Part shown: in pieces, positions 16,753 through 25,081 of the stretch | Numbering within the stretch: position 1 is the first letter of the stretch | Layout of the letters: every line of letters begins with the position of its first letter | NCBI GenBank assembly: GCA_964244885.1 | Contig: CAXTKD010000012.1 | Location: 35,920 to 99,919 of the forward strand | DNA length: 64,000 nucleotides | Direction of reading: 5' to 3' | From: CAXTKD01 sp964244885 | Lineage (GTDB): Bacteria > Pseudomonadota > Alphaproteobacteria > Sphingomonadales > Sphingomonadaceae | Translations under genes and position numbers: made by a program | The notes under the pieces: model-generated | What the model was told of the DNA's origin: nothing | The model's database searches: none | Seen by the model: only the letters and a program-made list of their open reading frames with translations

Positions 16753-17262
16753 TTAATTCAGAGTCGTCACTTCGAGCGTGGTCGTCTTCGGCGTCGGCAG
16801 CCCGCTTGCCTTGTAGGTCGCGATCAGCTCGGCCTTGCGCGCCGCCATCCGGGCGCCGAGCGCCTCCATGTCGAGCCCGCCCTTGCGCGCCTGCGCGAAC
16901 ATGCCTTCGGAGCGCTTCTCCTCCTCCTCGACATGATGCTCGATCTGCTCGGACAGGACCTTCACCTTGGCGTCGTAATATTCGTCGTCGGGCCCGCCCG
17001 CCTCGATCTCGGCGATCAGCACCTTGGCGCCGTCATGCTCGACATAAGCCTCCTTGAGCAGGTCTTCCTCGACCACGCCCTCGCAGGCCGGATAGAAGAT
17101 CTTCTCCTCGATTTCGGTGTGGACGGTCAGCTCCATGCAGATCTGCATCGCCAGCTTCCGCTTCGCGCCGTCGCCCTTGGCGCTCTCGAATTTCTCGAAC
17201 AGGCCCGCGACCTTGTCGTGGTCGGCCTTCAGCAGCGCGATCGCATCGGGTTGGTCGGCCAC
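16753..17262 (-). CDS. Hemerythrin HHE domain protein
   Basis: 169 aa from GTG 17262, preferred because GGGAGA sits 6-12 bp upstream; an in-frame ATG at 17301 lacks a ribosome site. The HHE pattern is visible: LKADHDKVAGLFEKF, ELTVHTEIEEKIFYPA, YVEHDGAKVLI and QIEHHVEEEEK, giving His and Glu ligands for a di-iron centre. Likely a cytoplasmic O2/NO/iron sensor or stress protein. It is divergent from the TonB-like gene. Confidence 0.85.
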   Translation of the reverse strand: MADQPDAIALLKADHDKVAGLFEKFESAKGDGAKRKLAMQICMELTVHTEIEEKIFYPACEGVVEEDLLKEAYVEHDGAKVLIAEIEAGGPDDEYYDAKVKVLSEQIEHHVEEEEKRSEGMFAQARKGGLDMEALGARMAARKAELIATYKASGLPTPKTTTLEVTTLN

Positions 17263-17387
17263 GGTCGTTCTCCCAGAATTGTTACCGGGGCAGAACGTCA
17301 TCTCGAGGGCGGGGTTCCGGAGGTTGATGCAGGTTGGCGAGTTGGCGCGATGGCACCGCCGCGCGCCATCGCGCGTTCGACCCGGCA

Positions 17388-18122
17388 ATGGCCAAGACGC
17401 CCCATAGCGCCGAGCGCGGCCGGCTCAGATTCGCCATCGGCGTCGCGGCGCTGCACATCCTGCTCGCCTGGGCGCTGCTCGTCGGTCTCGGCGTAAAAAT
17501 GCCCGCCAGGGTCGCCGAAAGCCTGACGCTGATCGACCTCCGCCCCCTGCCGCCGCAACCGGTCGACACCACCAGCGGCGAGCGTACGCGGCGCAAGCAG
17601 CCCGACTCGCCCAGGAACCTGAAGGCCCGCCCCGCCGAGGTCGTCGCGCCCAAGCCGCAGGTCGTCGTCCCCGCGCCGCCGCCGCCGGTCGTCGCCGCGC
17701 CCGTGGCCGGCCTCGGCGACGAGCGCGAAGCCGGCCTCGCCGACATCTTCGGCCCCGGAAGCGGCGACGGCGGCGCCGGCGCGGGGGCGGGCGGCGAGGG
17801 GGACGGCGACGGCGATGGCGGCCGCACCCCCTCCCGCCGCGTCGCCGGCCGCATCAAGAGCTCCGACTACCCGCGCGCCGCGCGCGACGCCGGCGTGGAG
17901 GGAACCGTCACCGTCCGCTACACCGTCGGCGTCGAGGGCCGGGTGACCGATTGCCGCGTCGCCCGGTCGAGCGGCAGCCCGGAGCTCGACGACACCACCT
18001 GCCGCCTCATCCTCCAGCGCTTCCGCTTCGAGCCCGGCCGTGACGCCGCCGGCCGCCCGATCCCGGACGGCTGGGAGGAAGAACATATCTGGACGATGGG
18101 CGGACATCGCGAGCGGGACTAG
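17388..18122 (+). CDS. TonB-family energy transducer
   Basis: 244 aa. An N-terminal TM helix (FAIGVAALHILLAWALLVGL) is followed by a Pro-rich spacer with PAPPPPV and a Gly/Asp-rich segment, then a C-terminal TonB domain of about 85 residues (YPRAARDAGVEGTVTVRYTV, RLILQRFRFEPGRD). It would couple the proton motive force to an outer-membrane receptor, but no exbBD lies next to it. ATG 17388 is used; the longer frame overlaps the divergent hemerythrin gene. Confidence 0.85.
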   Translation: MAKTPHSAERGRLRFAIGVAALHILLAWALLVGLGVKMPARVAESLTLIDLRPLPPQPVDTTSGERTRRKQPDSPRNLKARPAEVVAPKPQVVVPAPPPPVVAAPVAGLGDEREAGLADIFGPGSGDGGAGAGAGGEGDGDGDGGRTPSRRVAGRIKSSDYPRAARDAGVEGTVTVRYTVGVEGRVTDCRVARSSGSPELDDTTCRLILQRFRFEPGRDAAGRPIPDGWEEEHIWTMGGHRERD

Positions 18123-18192
18123 CGCTCTCCGGACGGCCGCCCGAACCAATCCCCCGCCGCCGCGTTGATCGGCTTTGACGAAGGAGGGGTGC

Positions 18193-18417
18193 GTGCAAGG
18201 CAAGGATCTGGTCGTCGCGGTCCGAAGGGCGGCGGCAAGCCACAACAGCACGTGGGAAGCCCTTGTCCCCAACCGCTTCGATGTCGTCGAAAGCGCCGAA
18301 GCGGCCGAGGAAGAGGCCTTCCAGGAAATGGCGGAGGCAAAGAAGCGCCTGCGTGAACATATCTGCGAAACCTACGGGATCTCGATCCGCGAGCTCCGCA
18401 GCCTGGCGGCCGTTTGA
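18193..18417 (+). CDS. Small helical protein of unknown function
   Basis: 74 aa from GTG 18193, which is preceded by a perfect AAGGAGGGG at 18181-18189. The protein is charged and helical, with an acidic stretch (VESAEAAEEEAFQEMAEAKK) and a C-terminal helix ICETYGISIRELRSL. No family is recognised. Confidence 0.55.
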   Translation: MQGKDLVVAVRRAAASHNSTWEALVPNRFDVVESAEAAEEEAFQEMAEAKKRLREHICETYGISIRELRSLAAV

Positions 18418-18517
18418 GCGTGAGCGCGGCCAAGGCGCGCGGCTGCCGGGATGGCACCGCTTCTGCCGGCGCGCGTTCCCTCACCGATGGTGACGTTCGG
18501 CACCGCAGGAGGCGCCA

Positions 18518-19195
18518 GTGCGCAACATCGATTTCAGCTCGTGGCAGAGCGTCCTGATGACGCTCCTGGGGCTTGCGCTGGTCGCGCTGACAAGCGTCGG
18601 CATCCGCCTGCTGATGATGGTCACCATCCAGCAGCGCCGCGAGCGCATGAATCGCCAGATCAACGAGCGCCTGCGAACGCTGATCGCGGCCTACAAGGTT
18701 CTGGGCGGTTCCTTCACGGGCAATCTGACCGTCGATCCGACGCATCTTCGGGATCTGCGCCAACGGCCGGACGTCTTGCCCGGGGATGAGGCGGGGTCGG
18801 ATCGCACGCGGCGGACCCGTGACGCCGTCGAGGCGGCGTTGTCGGACATCATCCTGCTTGGAACCGAGGCGCATGTCCGCCTCGCGGAGCGGGCAGCGCG
18901 CGAGCTCGTCGGCGGGCGGCCGGTGCACACGCAAGAACTCGTCGTTTCGCTCCGCGATTTCATCCGCGACGCGCTCGACCTCGATCCCATCCCAGCCGAT
19001 CTCGCGATCCCGATGCAGGGCCCGACGCGGCCATCTGGTTCGGGCGGGCGCGAGAAGGCGGGGCGCGGGCAGGACGGTGCGCGTCAGGGCGGCGGGGGCA
19101 TGGGTGGCGGAGTGGGCATGGGCGGTGGAATGGGGGGCGGCGTAACGGGCGTCGGCGCCGACGACGATCAGCCATCGTCCGGTCGCCATAGCTAA
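18518..19195 (+). CDS. Membrane-anchored protein with glycine-rich tail, unknown function
   Basis: 225 aa from GTG 18518 after GCAGGAGGC. One TM helix (about residues 13-37, VLMTLLGLALVALTSVGIRL) leads to a cytoplasmic helical region (QQRRERMNRQINERLRTLIA) and a second helical block, then a low-complexity tail made of GGG and MGGG units (residues about 190-215). No catalytic motif is visible. Confidence 0.6.
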   Translation: MRNIDFSSWQSVLMTLLGLALVALTSVGIRLLMMVTIQQRRERMNRQINERLRTLIAAYKVLGGSFTGNLTVDPTHLRDLRQRPDVLPGDEAGSDRTRRTRDAVEAALSDIILLGTEAHVRLAERAARELVGGRPVHTQELVVSLRDFIRDALDLDPIPADLAIPMQGPTRPSGSGGREKAGRGQDGARQGGGGMGGGVGMGGGMGGGVTGVGADDDQPSSGRHS

Positions 19196-19223
19196 GCAGC
19201 GCTTTCAAGTCAGCGACAGCGCC

Positions 19224-19727
19224 TTAGTCGCCGGAAACCGCGCGATCGAGCCTCTCGTGGCCGACCGACCCGACCGGGCTGAAATCGGAGGGCGGGCGCA
19301 TCAGGACATCCCGTACCGGCCGCGCGAAATCCTCCGGAACCCAGGCGCTGACCAGCGACTGTCCCAGGCGCAGCCCCGTCCAATAGCGCGTCGCTTCCAA
19401 TTCGCTCGCGCCGGCCTTGCGAAGCTTCGTCATGAAGGTTTCGAAATCGAACGCCCGGCGAATGAAGCCCGGCGCGAGCCAGCCCGTCACCGCCACGGTG
19501 CCGAGTTCGGGCGTTGTGAAAATCCAGCAACCCGCCGACGCCCCGCCCAGATGGGAGGCGGTCGTTTCAACCCCCGTAGCGGTGCCGAAATTCGTCACCA
19601 TGGCGATATTGCCGACCGGGACGCCCTTCGTCTGAAGCTCGACGACCGCGTTGGAGGCATCGAGATAGTCGTCGAACAGGCTGGTGACGAGAGTCGTGGT
19701 GGAGTTGTCGCTTACGAAAAGGCCCAC
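19224..19727 (-). CDS. Conserved hypothetical protein with glycine-rich hydrophobic core
   Basis: 167 aa from GTG 19727, which is preceded by GAGGAGG. The start resembles heat-induced YflT-like proteins that track a Delta-like helix-strand pattern (SLFDDYLDASNAVVELQTKG, then VPVGNIAMVTN), with a middle GTATGVETTASHLGG...GTVAVTGWLAPGF. It overlaps the next gene upstream (19712-20029) by 16 bp and closes a run of four small genes. Confidence 0.6.
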   Translation of the reverse strand: MGLFVSDNSTTTLVTSLFDDYLDASNAVVELQTKGVPVGNIAMVTNFGTATGVETTASHLGGASAGCWIFTTPELGTVAVTGWLAPGFIRRAFDFETFMTKLRKAGASELEATRYWTGLRLGQSLVSAWVPEDFARPVRDVLMRPPSDFSPVGSVGHERLDRAVSGD

Positions 19728-20029
19728 GAGCCCTCCTCTCCGAACGCAATCAGCAGCACACGCGAAAACATCAGCGCGGACACCACCGTGAGCAGCCCGA
19801 ACAGGCTGGCCGGCCACCATTGATGGCGCCGCCCCGGGCCCCTGTAATACCACCAGAAGGTCACGATCGGGGCGGTGCCGATCACCGCCCTCAGGACATT
19901 TTCCAGACTTACCGGCGGGACGAGCAGCCAGAAGCCAAGGCCCAGGCAGGCCGCGCGAAGGAAGGCGACACCGGCGAAGCGCTCGCGTCGAGGAGCGGCG
20001 AGCTCAGGTCTCTGGCTGACCAAGCTCAT
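19712..20029 (-). CDS. Small membrane protein, three hydrophobic segments
   Basis: 105 aa. Hydrophobic segments at about residues 19-38, 44-60 and 74-94 (LFGLLTVVSALMFSRVLLIA) point to an integral membrane protein. It overlaps both neighbours, supporting one transcript. No family is recognised. Confidence 0.55.
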   Translation of the reverse strand: MSLVSQRPELAAPRRERFAGVAFLRAACLGLGFWLLVPPVSLENVLRAVIGTAPIVTFWWYYRGPGRRHQWWPASLFGLLTVVSALMFSRVLLIAFGEEGSWAFS

Positions 20030-20225
20030 CCTCCCGCCCGATCGATTTCGGACCAGAAGTCGCGTACCGAGAAGCCGTCGCGCTCCCGCCGAGCGTTGAT
20101 CGGCGGCGCAGCCGGCGGTTCCGACCGCGGTTGTGGTGCAGCCGCCAGAGGAGGTGAGAGGCCAGAGTCATCAGCGCGACCAGCAGTGTCAACGCGACGG
20201 TGATCCCCGCGAGGTTCCGAGACAT
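20004..20225 (-). CDS. Small single-pass membrane protein
   Basis: 73 aa. Residues about 4-26 (LAGITVALTLLVALMTLASHLLW is the hydrophobic span, cut here by its Trp) are one TM helix, and the rest is a basic cytoplasmic tail rich in Arg. It starts 4 bp after the preceding minus-strand gene ends and overlaps the next by 26 bp. The Shine-Dalgarno is weak, so translation probably depends on coupling. Confidence 0.4.
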   Translation of the reverse strand: MSRNLAGITVALTLLVALMTLASHLLWRLHHNRGRNRRLRRRSTLGGSATASRYATSGPKSIGREDELGQPET

Positions 20226-20228
20226 TCA

Positions 20229-20498
20229 TCACGCTCGTTGCCCGGCAGGTGCGGGGGTTCCGGCGGCCTCCGGGTGGCCGGCGTTTCCGTTGGCGATATT
20301 GCGATGCGGCCGTAGGCCGAAAAGGCGCGGCCAGAACGTTGTGCCGACCGCCCCGGGGCGCTGGCCCCGGTTGCCTGGCGGCGCCGGCTCGTGTTCCGGG
20401 CACATGCCGATCCCATCAACATAGATCGCCCTCTCGCAATGAACCGGATGACGGCCAACGGAGGTGTTCCACCACGGATTCGACGCGACGCGCGCCAT
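20229..20498 (-). CDS. Small hypothetical protein heading a four-gene run
   Basis: 89 aa from ATG 20498 with a strong AAGGAAGG 6-13 bp upstream, which is the main reason to accept it. The N-terminal half carries Cys and His residues (VGRHPVHCERAIYVDGIGMC, then PEHEP) that could bind a metal; the C-terminal half is Pro/Gly-rich and looks disordered. It stops 3 bp before the next gene. Confidence 0.45.
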   Translation of the reverse strand: MARVASNPWWNTSVGRHPVHCERAIYVDGIGMCPEHEPAPPGNRGQRPGAVGTTFWPRLFGLRPHRNIANGNAGHPEAAGTPAPAGQRA

Positions 20499-20685
20499 GC
20501 CCGCCTTCCTTCCGAAAACGACAGGACCGGGCGCTTGGGCCGTTTTGCCGGCGCCCGGTTCCCACAGAATTAGGCCGGCGGGCGCTTTGATATCGAGATA
20601 GAGAAAAGTCCCCCCGCATATGGATTGCGTAGGGTCGAAAGCGAGCCGCTCTTCCGGAGGGGCGGAGGCGGGTTTTCGCTCAGAG

Positions 20686-21909
20686 TTACCCGAACGGCCT
20701 GTCGATCGACGTCGGCGGCACGGTGAACCATTTCGGGCCGGCCGGCGTCATGTGGAAGCAGTCCTCCAGCCGGACGCCGAATTGGCCCGGGATGTAGATG
20801 CCGGGCTCGTCGGAGAAGCACATGCCTTCGGCCAGCGGCGTCGTCTCGCCGTGGACGAGATTGACCGGCTCGTGGCCGTCCATGCCGATGCCGTGGCCGG
20901 TGCGGTGCGACAGGCCGGGGAGCTTGTACCCGGGGCCGTAGCCGAGCCTTTCGTACGAGGCGCGCACCGCGTCGTCGACGCTGCCGCACGGGCGGCCGAC
21001 TTGCGCGGCGGCGAAGGCGATCGCCTGGCCTTGCCGCACCTGATCCCACACCTGCCGCTGGTGCTTGCTCGGCTCGCCGAAGATGAAGGTGCGCGAGATG
21101 TCAGAGGTGTAATCCTCGACGGTGCAGCCGCAGTCCATCAGCACCACCGATCCGTCCTGCACGACCTGGCGTTCGCGCGAGCCGTGCGGATAGGCGCTCG
21201 CCTCGCCGACCAGCACCAGCGCCCCGTCGGCATTGCCGCCCAGCCGTTCCGTCGCCTCGTCTATCATCTTGGCGATGTCGTCACGGGTCATGCCCCTGGC
21301 GACCTTGCCGTGGACCTCGGTCATCGCCGCCAGCGTGATGTCGTTGGCGCGCTGCATCAGCGCGATCTCGGGCGCGGTCTTGATCATCCGGCAACCGCGG
21401 ACGACCGGCGCGCCGGGGCGAACCTGGACGCCGGGCAGCGCCTTCATCAGCCCCTCGACAACGAAGTAGCGCACCCGCTCCTCGACTCCGATCGGCCCGC
21501 CCGCGAGCTTCCTGTCCTTCAGGAAGCCCGCGACGACCTCCATCGGGTTCCTGTCCTCATGCCAGACGCGGACCTCGGCGGGGATGCCGAGCGTCTGGCG
21601 GACCGAGGGCTCCTCGAAATGCGGCGTGACGATGCAAGCCTCGCCCTCCACGGGCAAGATCGCCGCGGTCACCCGCTCGCTCAGCCACCAGCGAACGCCG
21701 GTGAAATAGACCATGGAGGAACCGGGCTCGATCAGCAGCGCCTCGAGGCCATGCCGGCGCATCAGCGCCTGCGCCTTGGTGATGCGCTTCAGCCGCTCGT
21801 CGCGGCCGATCGGCGTCACCGCAGGCGATGCCGCTTGCGCGCTTACGCCGCCGAGCGGCAAGCTTGCCGCCGCTGCTGCCCCCAGAAATCCCCGCCGTCC
21901 CAAGATCAT
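20686..21909 (-). CDS. Exported M24 family Xaa-Pro peptidase
   Basis: 407 aa. A Tat-like signal (GRRGFLGAAAAASLPLGG) is followed by a creatinase-like N-domain and the pita-bread catalytic domain. Metal ligands are visible: VLMDCGCTVEDYTSDISRT (two Asp), HRTGHGIG (His), SDEPGIY (Glu) and VRLEDC (Glu). It would cleave N-terminal Xaa-Pro dipeptides in the periplasm. A cytoplasmic relative is at 39943-41721. Confidence 0.88.
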   Translation of the reverse strand: MILGRRGFLGAAAAASLPLGGVSAQAASPAVTPIGRDERLKRITKAQALMRRHGLEALLIEPGSSMVYFTGVRWWLSERVTAAILPVEGEACIVTPHFEEPSVRQTLGIPAEVRVWHEDRNPMEVVAGFLKDRKLAGGPIGVEERVRYFVVEGLMKALPGVQVRPGAPVVRGCRMIKTAPEIALMQRANDITLAAMTEVHGKVARGMTRDDIAKMIDEATERLGGNADGALVLVGEASAYPHGSRERQVVQDGSVVLMDCGCTVEDYTSDISRTFIFGEPSKHQRQVWDQVRQGQAIAFAAAQVGRPCGSVDDAVRASYERLGYGPGYKLPGLSHRTGHGIGMDGHEPVNLVHGETTPLAEGMCFSDEPGIYIPGQFGVRLEDCFHMTPAGPKWFTVPPTSIDRPFG

Positions 21910-21945
21910 TCTACACGTCCTCTCTGACAGGGGAGTATGGGCGGC

Positions 21946-22611
21946 TCACACTCCCGGGTAACGCAGCCGGCCGAGGAAGCGCGTCAGGCTCGGCAGGTTT
22001 TCAGTACGGCCGGTGAATTTCGCCTTGGCCTTCTCGAAGCGCATCACGCCGTCGATCCGGCGATCGAGGAAGGCGGCGGTGTCGGCCTGCCCCTCGCTCT
22101 CGTCGTCGAGCCACACCAGCAGCGTCGAGGCATAGACCGCGCCCAAGGTCATGCGCTTGGTGTAATGATTGAAGTCGGTCGCGGTGTCGCCCGCCGCGCG
22201 CCACATCGCGTCCGCCGTCCGCCACAGGGTGCGGGCGCTGAGCGCCAGGTTCTGCGGCATGCCGAACACCCCAAGCGCGCGGCGTACGGCCTCGCGGTGA
22301 GGCAGGGCCTGCTCCAGCCGGGTCCACACCGCCAACCGAATGCGCTCGCGAATCTTCAGCGTGGCGATGCCCGCCGCTTCGAGCGCCGCCGCCATGTCAG
22401 CGTCGGCCTTTCCGGTATAGGCTTCGACCATCTCCGCCGCGCCGCCGGGGAAAACCAGCCGCGCCCGCTCGGGCGGCACGCCGATATCGCGGCAGCCCTG
22501 CTCGGCGGCGGCGAGCGTCCAGCCGTCGAACGGCACGTTGGGCAGCATCGCCTCGACCAGCACGGGCCGTAGCTCGTCGAGCGTCATTTCGTTCGGGGGA
22601 TAGGGCGCCAT
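21946..22611 (-). CDS. COQ9 family protein
   Basis: 221 aa, all-helical, TetR-like fold as in COQ9 (MTLDELRPVLVEAMLPNVPF start; WRTADAMWRAAGD, DFNHYTKRMTLGAVYASTLL core). COQ9 binds lipids and supports COQ7-dependent ubiquinone hydroxylation. ATG 22611 is the conserved start; the frame opens further but overlaps the upstream gene. It lies 8 bp after the HxlR gene on the same strand. Confidence 0.88.
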   Translation of the reverse strand: MAPYPPNEMTLDELRPVLVEAMLPNVPFDGWTLAAAEQGCRDIGVPPERARLVFPGGAAEMVEAYTGKADADMAAALEAAGIATLKIRERIRLAVWTRLEQALPHREAVRRALGVFGMPQNLALSARTLWRTADAMWRAAGDTATDFNHYTKRMTLGAVYASTLLVWLDDESEGQADTAAFLDRRIDGVMRFEKAKAKFTGRTENLPSLTRFLGRLRYPGV

Positions 22612-22619
22612 GCCCTGTC

Positions 22620-23117
22620 TTAGCGCGCCTCGCGCAGCGCGGGAATGGCGCGCCGCACCTCGTCGGTGATGCCGGGGCCGGGGACGAGCATCAGGTCGCG
22701 CGGATCGATCGTGCGGCCGTCGACCGACTGCACGACGACGGGGGCGGGGGGCTTGCCGGTCTGGCGCTCGATCAGGCCGAACGGCGCCAGCTCGTCGGGC
22801 TCGCTCAGGTATTTCTTGCCCCACATGCTGAGGCCGACGATCACCGGGAACAGGTCGAGGCCCATCGGCGTCAGGCGATACTCGACCTTGCGCTTGTCAT
22901 TCGCGTTCGGTCGCTTCGTCAGCACGCCGGCATCGACCAGGCTGCCAAGCCGCTGGCTCAGCACGTTGCGCGCGATACCCGTGGAGCGCTGGAAGTCGTC
23001 GAAGTTGCGGATGCCGAAGAAAGCGTCGCGGACGATGAGCAGCGTCCACTGCTCGCCGAGCAAGTTGAGCGCCCGCGCGCCCATGCAGAAACCCGGTGCC
23101 TCGATACGCTTTGGCAT
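22620..23117 (-). CDS. HxlR-type transcriptional regulator
   Basis: 165 aa. The HxlR winged helix occupies residues about 10-105 (LNLLGEQWTLLIVRDAFFGI, DFQRSTGIARNVLSQRLGSL, YRLTPMGLDLFPV), with Cys11 in FCMGARAL where redox-sensing members have their cysteine. A C-terminal extension of about 50 residues follows. It is divergent from a CC_3452-type gene; the 141-bp gap holds direct and inverted repeats that could be its operators. Confidence 0.88.
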   Translation of the reverse strand: MPKRIEAPGFCMGARALNLLGEQWTLLIVRDAFFGIRNFDDFQRSTGIARNVLSQRLGSLVDAGVLTKRPNANDKRKVEYRLTPMGLDLFPVIVGLSMWGKKYLSEPDELAPFGLIERQTGKPPAPVVVQSVDGRTIDPRDLMLVPGPGITDEVRRAIPALREAR

Positions 23118-23151
23118 GCTCGTCCTCGTCTCGCGGCCAACGCATAGCCGA

Positions 23152-23239
23152 TTCCAGTCTCTTTTAACAACTTTCCGCTTGCGACTCGTTTCCAGTCCCT
23201 TTAAGCAACCGATAGTTAAGTTGCATGAAGCAACTTAAC
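23152..23239. promoter_or_regulatory. Repeat cluster in the HxlR / CC_3452 divergent promoter
   Basis: Two direct copies of TTCCAGTCYCTTTWARCAAC (23152-23171 and 23190-23209, 17 of 20 identical, 38 bp apart) precede a perfect inverted repeat GTTAAGTTGC-N5-GCAACTTAAC at 23215-23239. All share a TTAA(G)CAAC-like half-site. The cluster is the natural operator for the adjacent HxlR protein. Confidence 0.55.
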
Positions 23240-23258
23240 AACCACCCGGAGACCCGTC

Positions 23259-23576
23259 ATGTGGACAATGATGACAAAGTTAGCCGCCGCCATCCTCCTC
23301 TCCAGCAGCGCCGCCGCCTTCGCCGCCGCGCCCTCCTACGTCGCGAGCTTCGCGGCGCCGGTCACGCAGGCGAAGCTCGTCTCGTCGGACCGGATGTGGA
23401 CCTGCTCCGACTCGGTCTGCGTCACCCGTGGCGCCGCCGACAGCCCGCCGCAGCACGTGTGTTCACGGCTGGCGCGCGAGATGGGCGTGATCGCCTCGTT
23501 CAGCGTTCGCGGCGAGGCCTTTAGCGCCGAGGCTCTGGCCGCCTGCAACGTCAACGCCAGGCGCCCGTCGGCTTGA
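23259..23576 (+). CDS. CC_3452 family secreted protein
   Basis: 105 aa with a Sec signal peptide (LAAAILLSSSAAAFAA). The mature region has paired cysteines (MWTCSDSVCVTRG, HVCSRLAREMG, AACNVNAR), the pattern of the CC_3452 family common in sphingomonads and caulobacters. ATG 23259 follows GGAGA. Periplasmic, function unknown; probably regulated by the divergent HxlR protein. Confidence 0.75.
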   Translation: MWTMMTKLAAAILLSSSAAAFAAAPSYVASFAAPVTQAKLVSSDRMWTCSDSVCVTRGAADSPPQHVCSRLAREMGVIASFSVRGEAFSAEALAACNVNARRPSA

Positions 23577-23679
23577 GCATTCTTGGGTTGAGCGCGGGGG
23601 CGGCCTCTGCTAAGGCACCGCCTCCGCGCCAGGGGACTCGGCTCTCCGGCGTCAACTTCTTGCGACCTACAGGACCCGA

Positions 23680-23886
23680 ATGCAGATCATCGTTCGCGAT
23701 AACAATGTCGACCAGGCGCTGCGCGCCCTGAAGAAGAAGCTGCAGCGCGAGGGCGTCTACCGCGAGATGAAGCTTCGTCGTCACTACGAGAAGCCGTCGG
23801 AGAAGCGCGCGCGCGAGCGTGCCGCCGCCATCCGCCGCGCCCGCAAGCTCGAGCGCAAGCGCGTCGAGCGCGACGGCACCCGCTAA
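23680..23886 (+). CDS. rpsU: 30S ribosomal protein S21
   Basis: 68 aa, basic, with the S21 core MQIIVRDNNVDQALRALKKK and MKLRRHYEKPSEKRARE. It binds the 30S platform near the anti-Shine-Dalgarno. An FKBP gene follows 15 bp downstream and may be co-transcribed. Confidence 0.95.
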   Translation: MQIIVRDNNVDQALRALKKKLQREGVYREMKLRRHYEKPSEKRARERAAAIRRARKLERKRVERDGTR

Positions 23887-23901
23887 GCGGGGCCGCCGGC
23901 A

Positions 23902-24423
23902 ATGTCGGCGACAAGTCCACAGGACGAGGGCAAGACCGGCCCGTTCTTTGCCAAATGGCTGATCTCCGGCGCCTTGCTGCTGGCGATCGCCGTCGGCCTG
24001 GCGTTCGCGGGGACCAACAAGCTGGTCGCCGCGGCGCTGCCGGCCGAGGACTTCCTCGCCAAGAACAAGGAACGCCACGGCGTGATCACCACCGCGAGCG
24101 GCCTGCAGTACGAAGTCCTGAAGCAGGGCGCGGGCGAGCATCCGCTGCCGAGCGACACCGTCGCCGTCATGTACGAGGGCAAGCTGTCGGACGGCACCGT
24201 GTTCGATTCGAGCTACCAGCGCGGCCAGCCGGCGATCTTCCCGGTCGGCGGCGTGATCCCCGGCTGGACCGAGGGGCTGCAGCTGATGACCCCGGGCGCC
24301 AAGTACCGCTTCGTCATCCCCTCCGAGCTCGGCTACGGCCCCGAGGGCGCCGGCGGCGTCATTCCGCCGAACGCCGTGCTGCAGTTCGATGTCGAGCTGC
24401 TGGGCATCAAGCCGCGCGAGTAA
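23902..24423 (+). CDS. FKBP-type peptidyl-prolyl isomerase, membrane-anchored
   Basis: 173 aa. An N-terminal anchor (WLISGALLLAIAVGLAFAG) is followed by an FKBP domain at about residues 65-170 (VAVMYEGKLSDGTVFDSSY, VIPGWTEGLQLM, IPSELGYGPEGAGGVIPPNA). It assists folding in the periplasm. Its 3' end overlaps the convergent acetyltransferase gene by 17 bp. Confidence 0.9.
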   Translation: MSATSPQDEGKTGPFFAKWLISGALLLAIAVGLAFAGTNKLVAAALPAEDFLAKNKERHGVITTASGLQYEVLKQGAGEHPLPSDTVAVMYEGKLSDGTVFDSSYQRGQPAIFPVGGVIPGWTEGLQLMTPGAKYRFVIPSELGYGPEGAGGVIPPNAVLQFDVELLGIKPRE

Positions 24424-25081
24424 GCCGCGCTTCGACCGCCGGCCATTCGTCGGCGAGGACTGAATAGACACAGGTATCGCGAACCCGGCCCGTCCACGTG
24501 ACACGGTTGGAACGCAGGATGCCGTCGAGCTTGGCCCCGAGCTTCTCGACCGCCGCCCGCGACCGGGTGTTGATGCCGTCGACCTTGAACTCCAGCCGCC
24601 GAGCGCCAGAGGTGAAGGCCGCGCCGATCATCAGGCGCTTGATGCGGCCGTTGAGGCCGGTGCCCCGAACTGCGGGATGGAGATAGGTGCCGCCGATCTC
24701 GACCACGGCGCTTGGCCCGTCGGTGACGGAGAAGGACGAGGTGCCGACGACCGTCCAGCCATCATTCACGTCCGTTCGTCCCGAGCTTGTCGAAGGACGT
24801 GGCCCGCTCGGCGGTGCGATCTCGTCCTTCGACAAGCTCAGGACGAACGGAGTCTTGTGCAAGATCGCCTGGAAGGCGCGGCCCGGCGCGATCCGCGTCG
24901 AGCTCCACCACTGGTCGAAGGCCTCGCCGATCATCGAATAGGGGTAGATCGCCCAAATCTCCTGATCGGCGTCGCAGGCGGCGCGAAGCGCTTCGCGGTG
25001 GCGTTCCACCAGCGGCTCGATGCGGAGGTCGCCGTCCTCGAGCGCCTCCAGCGTCAGCAGGTCGGCGACCGGCAGCGTCAG
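24407..25081 (-). CDS. GNAT acetyltransferase with REP insertion and no canonical start
   Basis: About 224 aa of RimJ-like GNAT sequence (LRIEPLVERHREALRAACDA, AIYPYSMIG, VRGTGLNGRIKRLMIGAAF for acetyl-CoA binding, SRAAVEKLGAKLDG). No ATG, GTG or TTG is available at the conserved N-terminus; I use CTG 25081, which overlaps the lepB stop. About 30 residues in the middle (FVLSLSKDE ... STSSGRT) are encoded by a REP pair and split a region that is compact in this family. The gene may be decaying or may be translated by coupling to lepB. Confidence 0.6.
   Translation of the reverse strand: MTLPVADLLTLEALEDGDLRIEPLVERHREALRAACDADQEIWAIYPYSMIGEAFDQWWSSTRIAPGRAFQAILHKTPFVLSLSKDEIAPPSGPRPSTSSGRTDVNDGWTVVGTSSFSVTDGPSAVVEIGGTYLHPAVRGTGLNGRIKRLMIGAAFTSGARRLEFKVDGINTRSRAAVEKLGAKLDGILRSNRVTWTGRVRDTCVYSVLADEWPAVEARLTRAA
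24771..24851. repeat. REP-like inverted repeat inside the GNAT gene
   Basis: Arms 24771-24799 (TCCGTTCGTCCCGAGCTTGT...) and 24823-24851 are near-perfect reverse complements around a 23-bp loop. Same family as 13082-13160. The insertion keeps the frame open and adds residues PFVLSLSKDE and PSTSSGRT. Confidence 0.85.
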
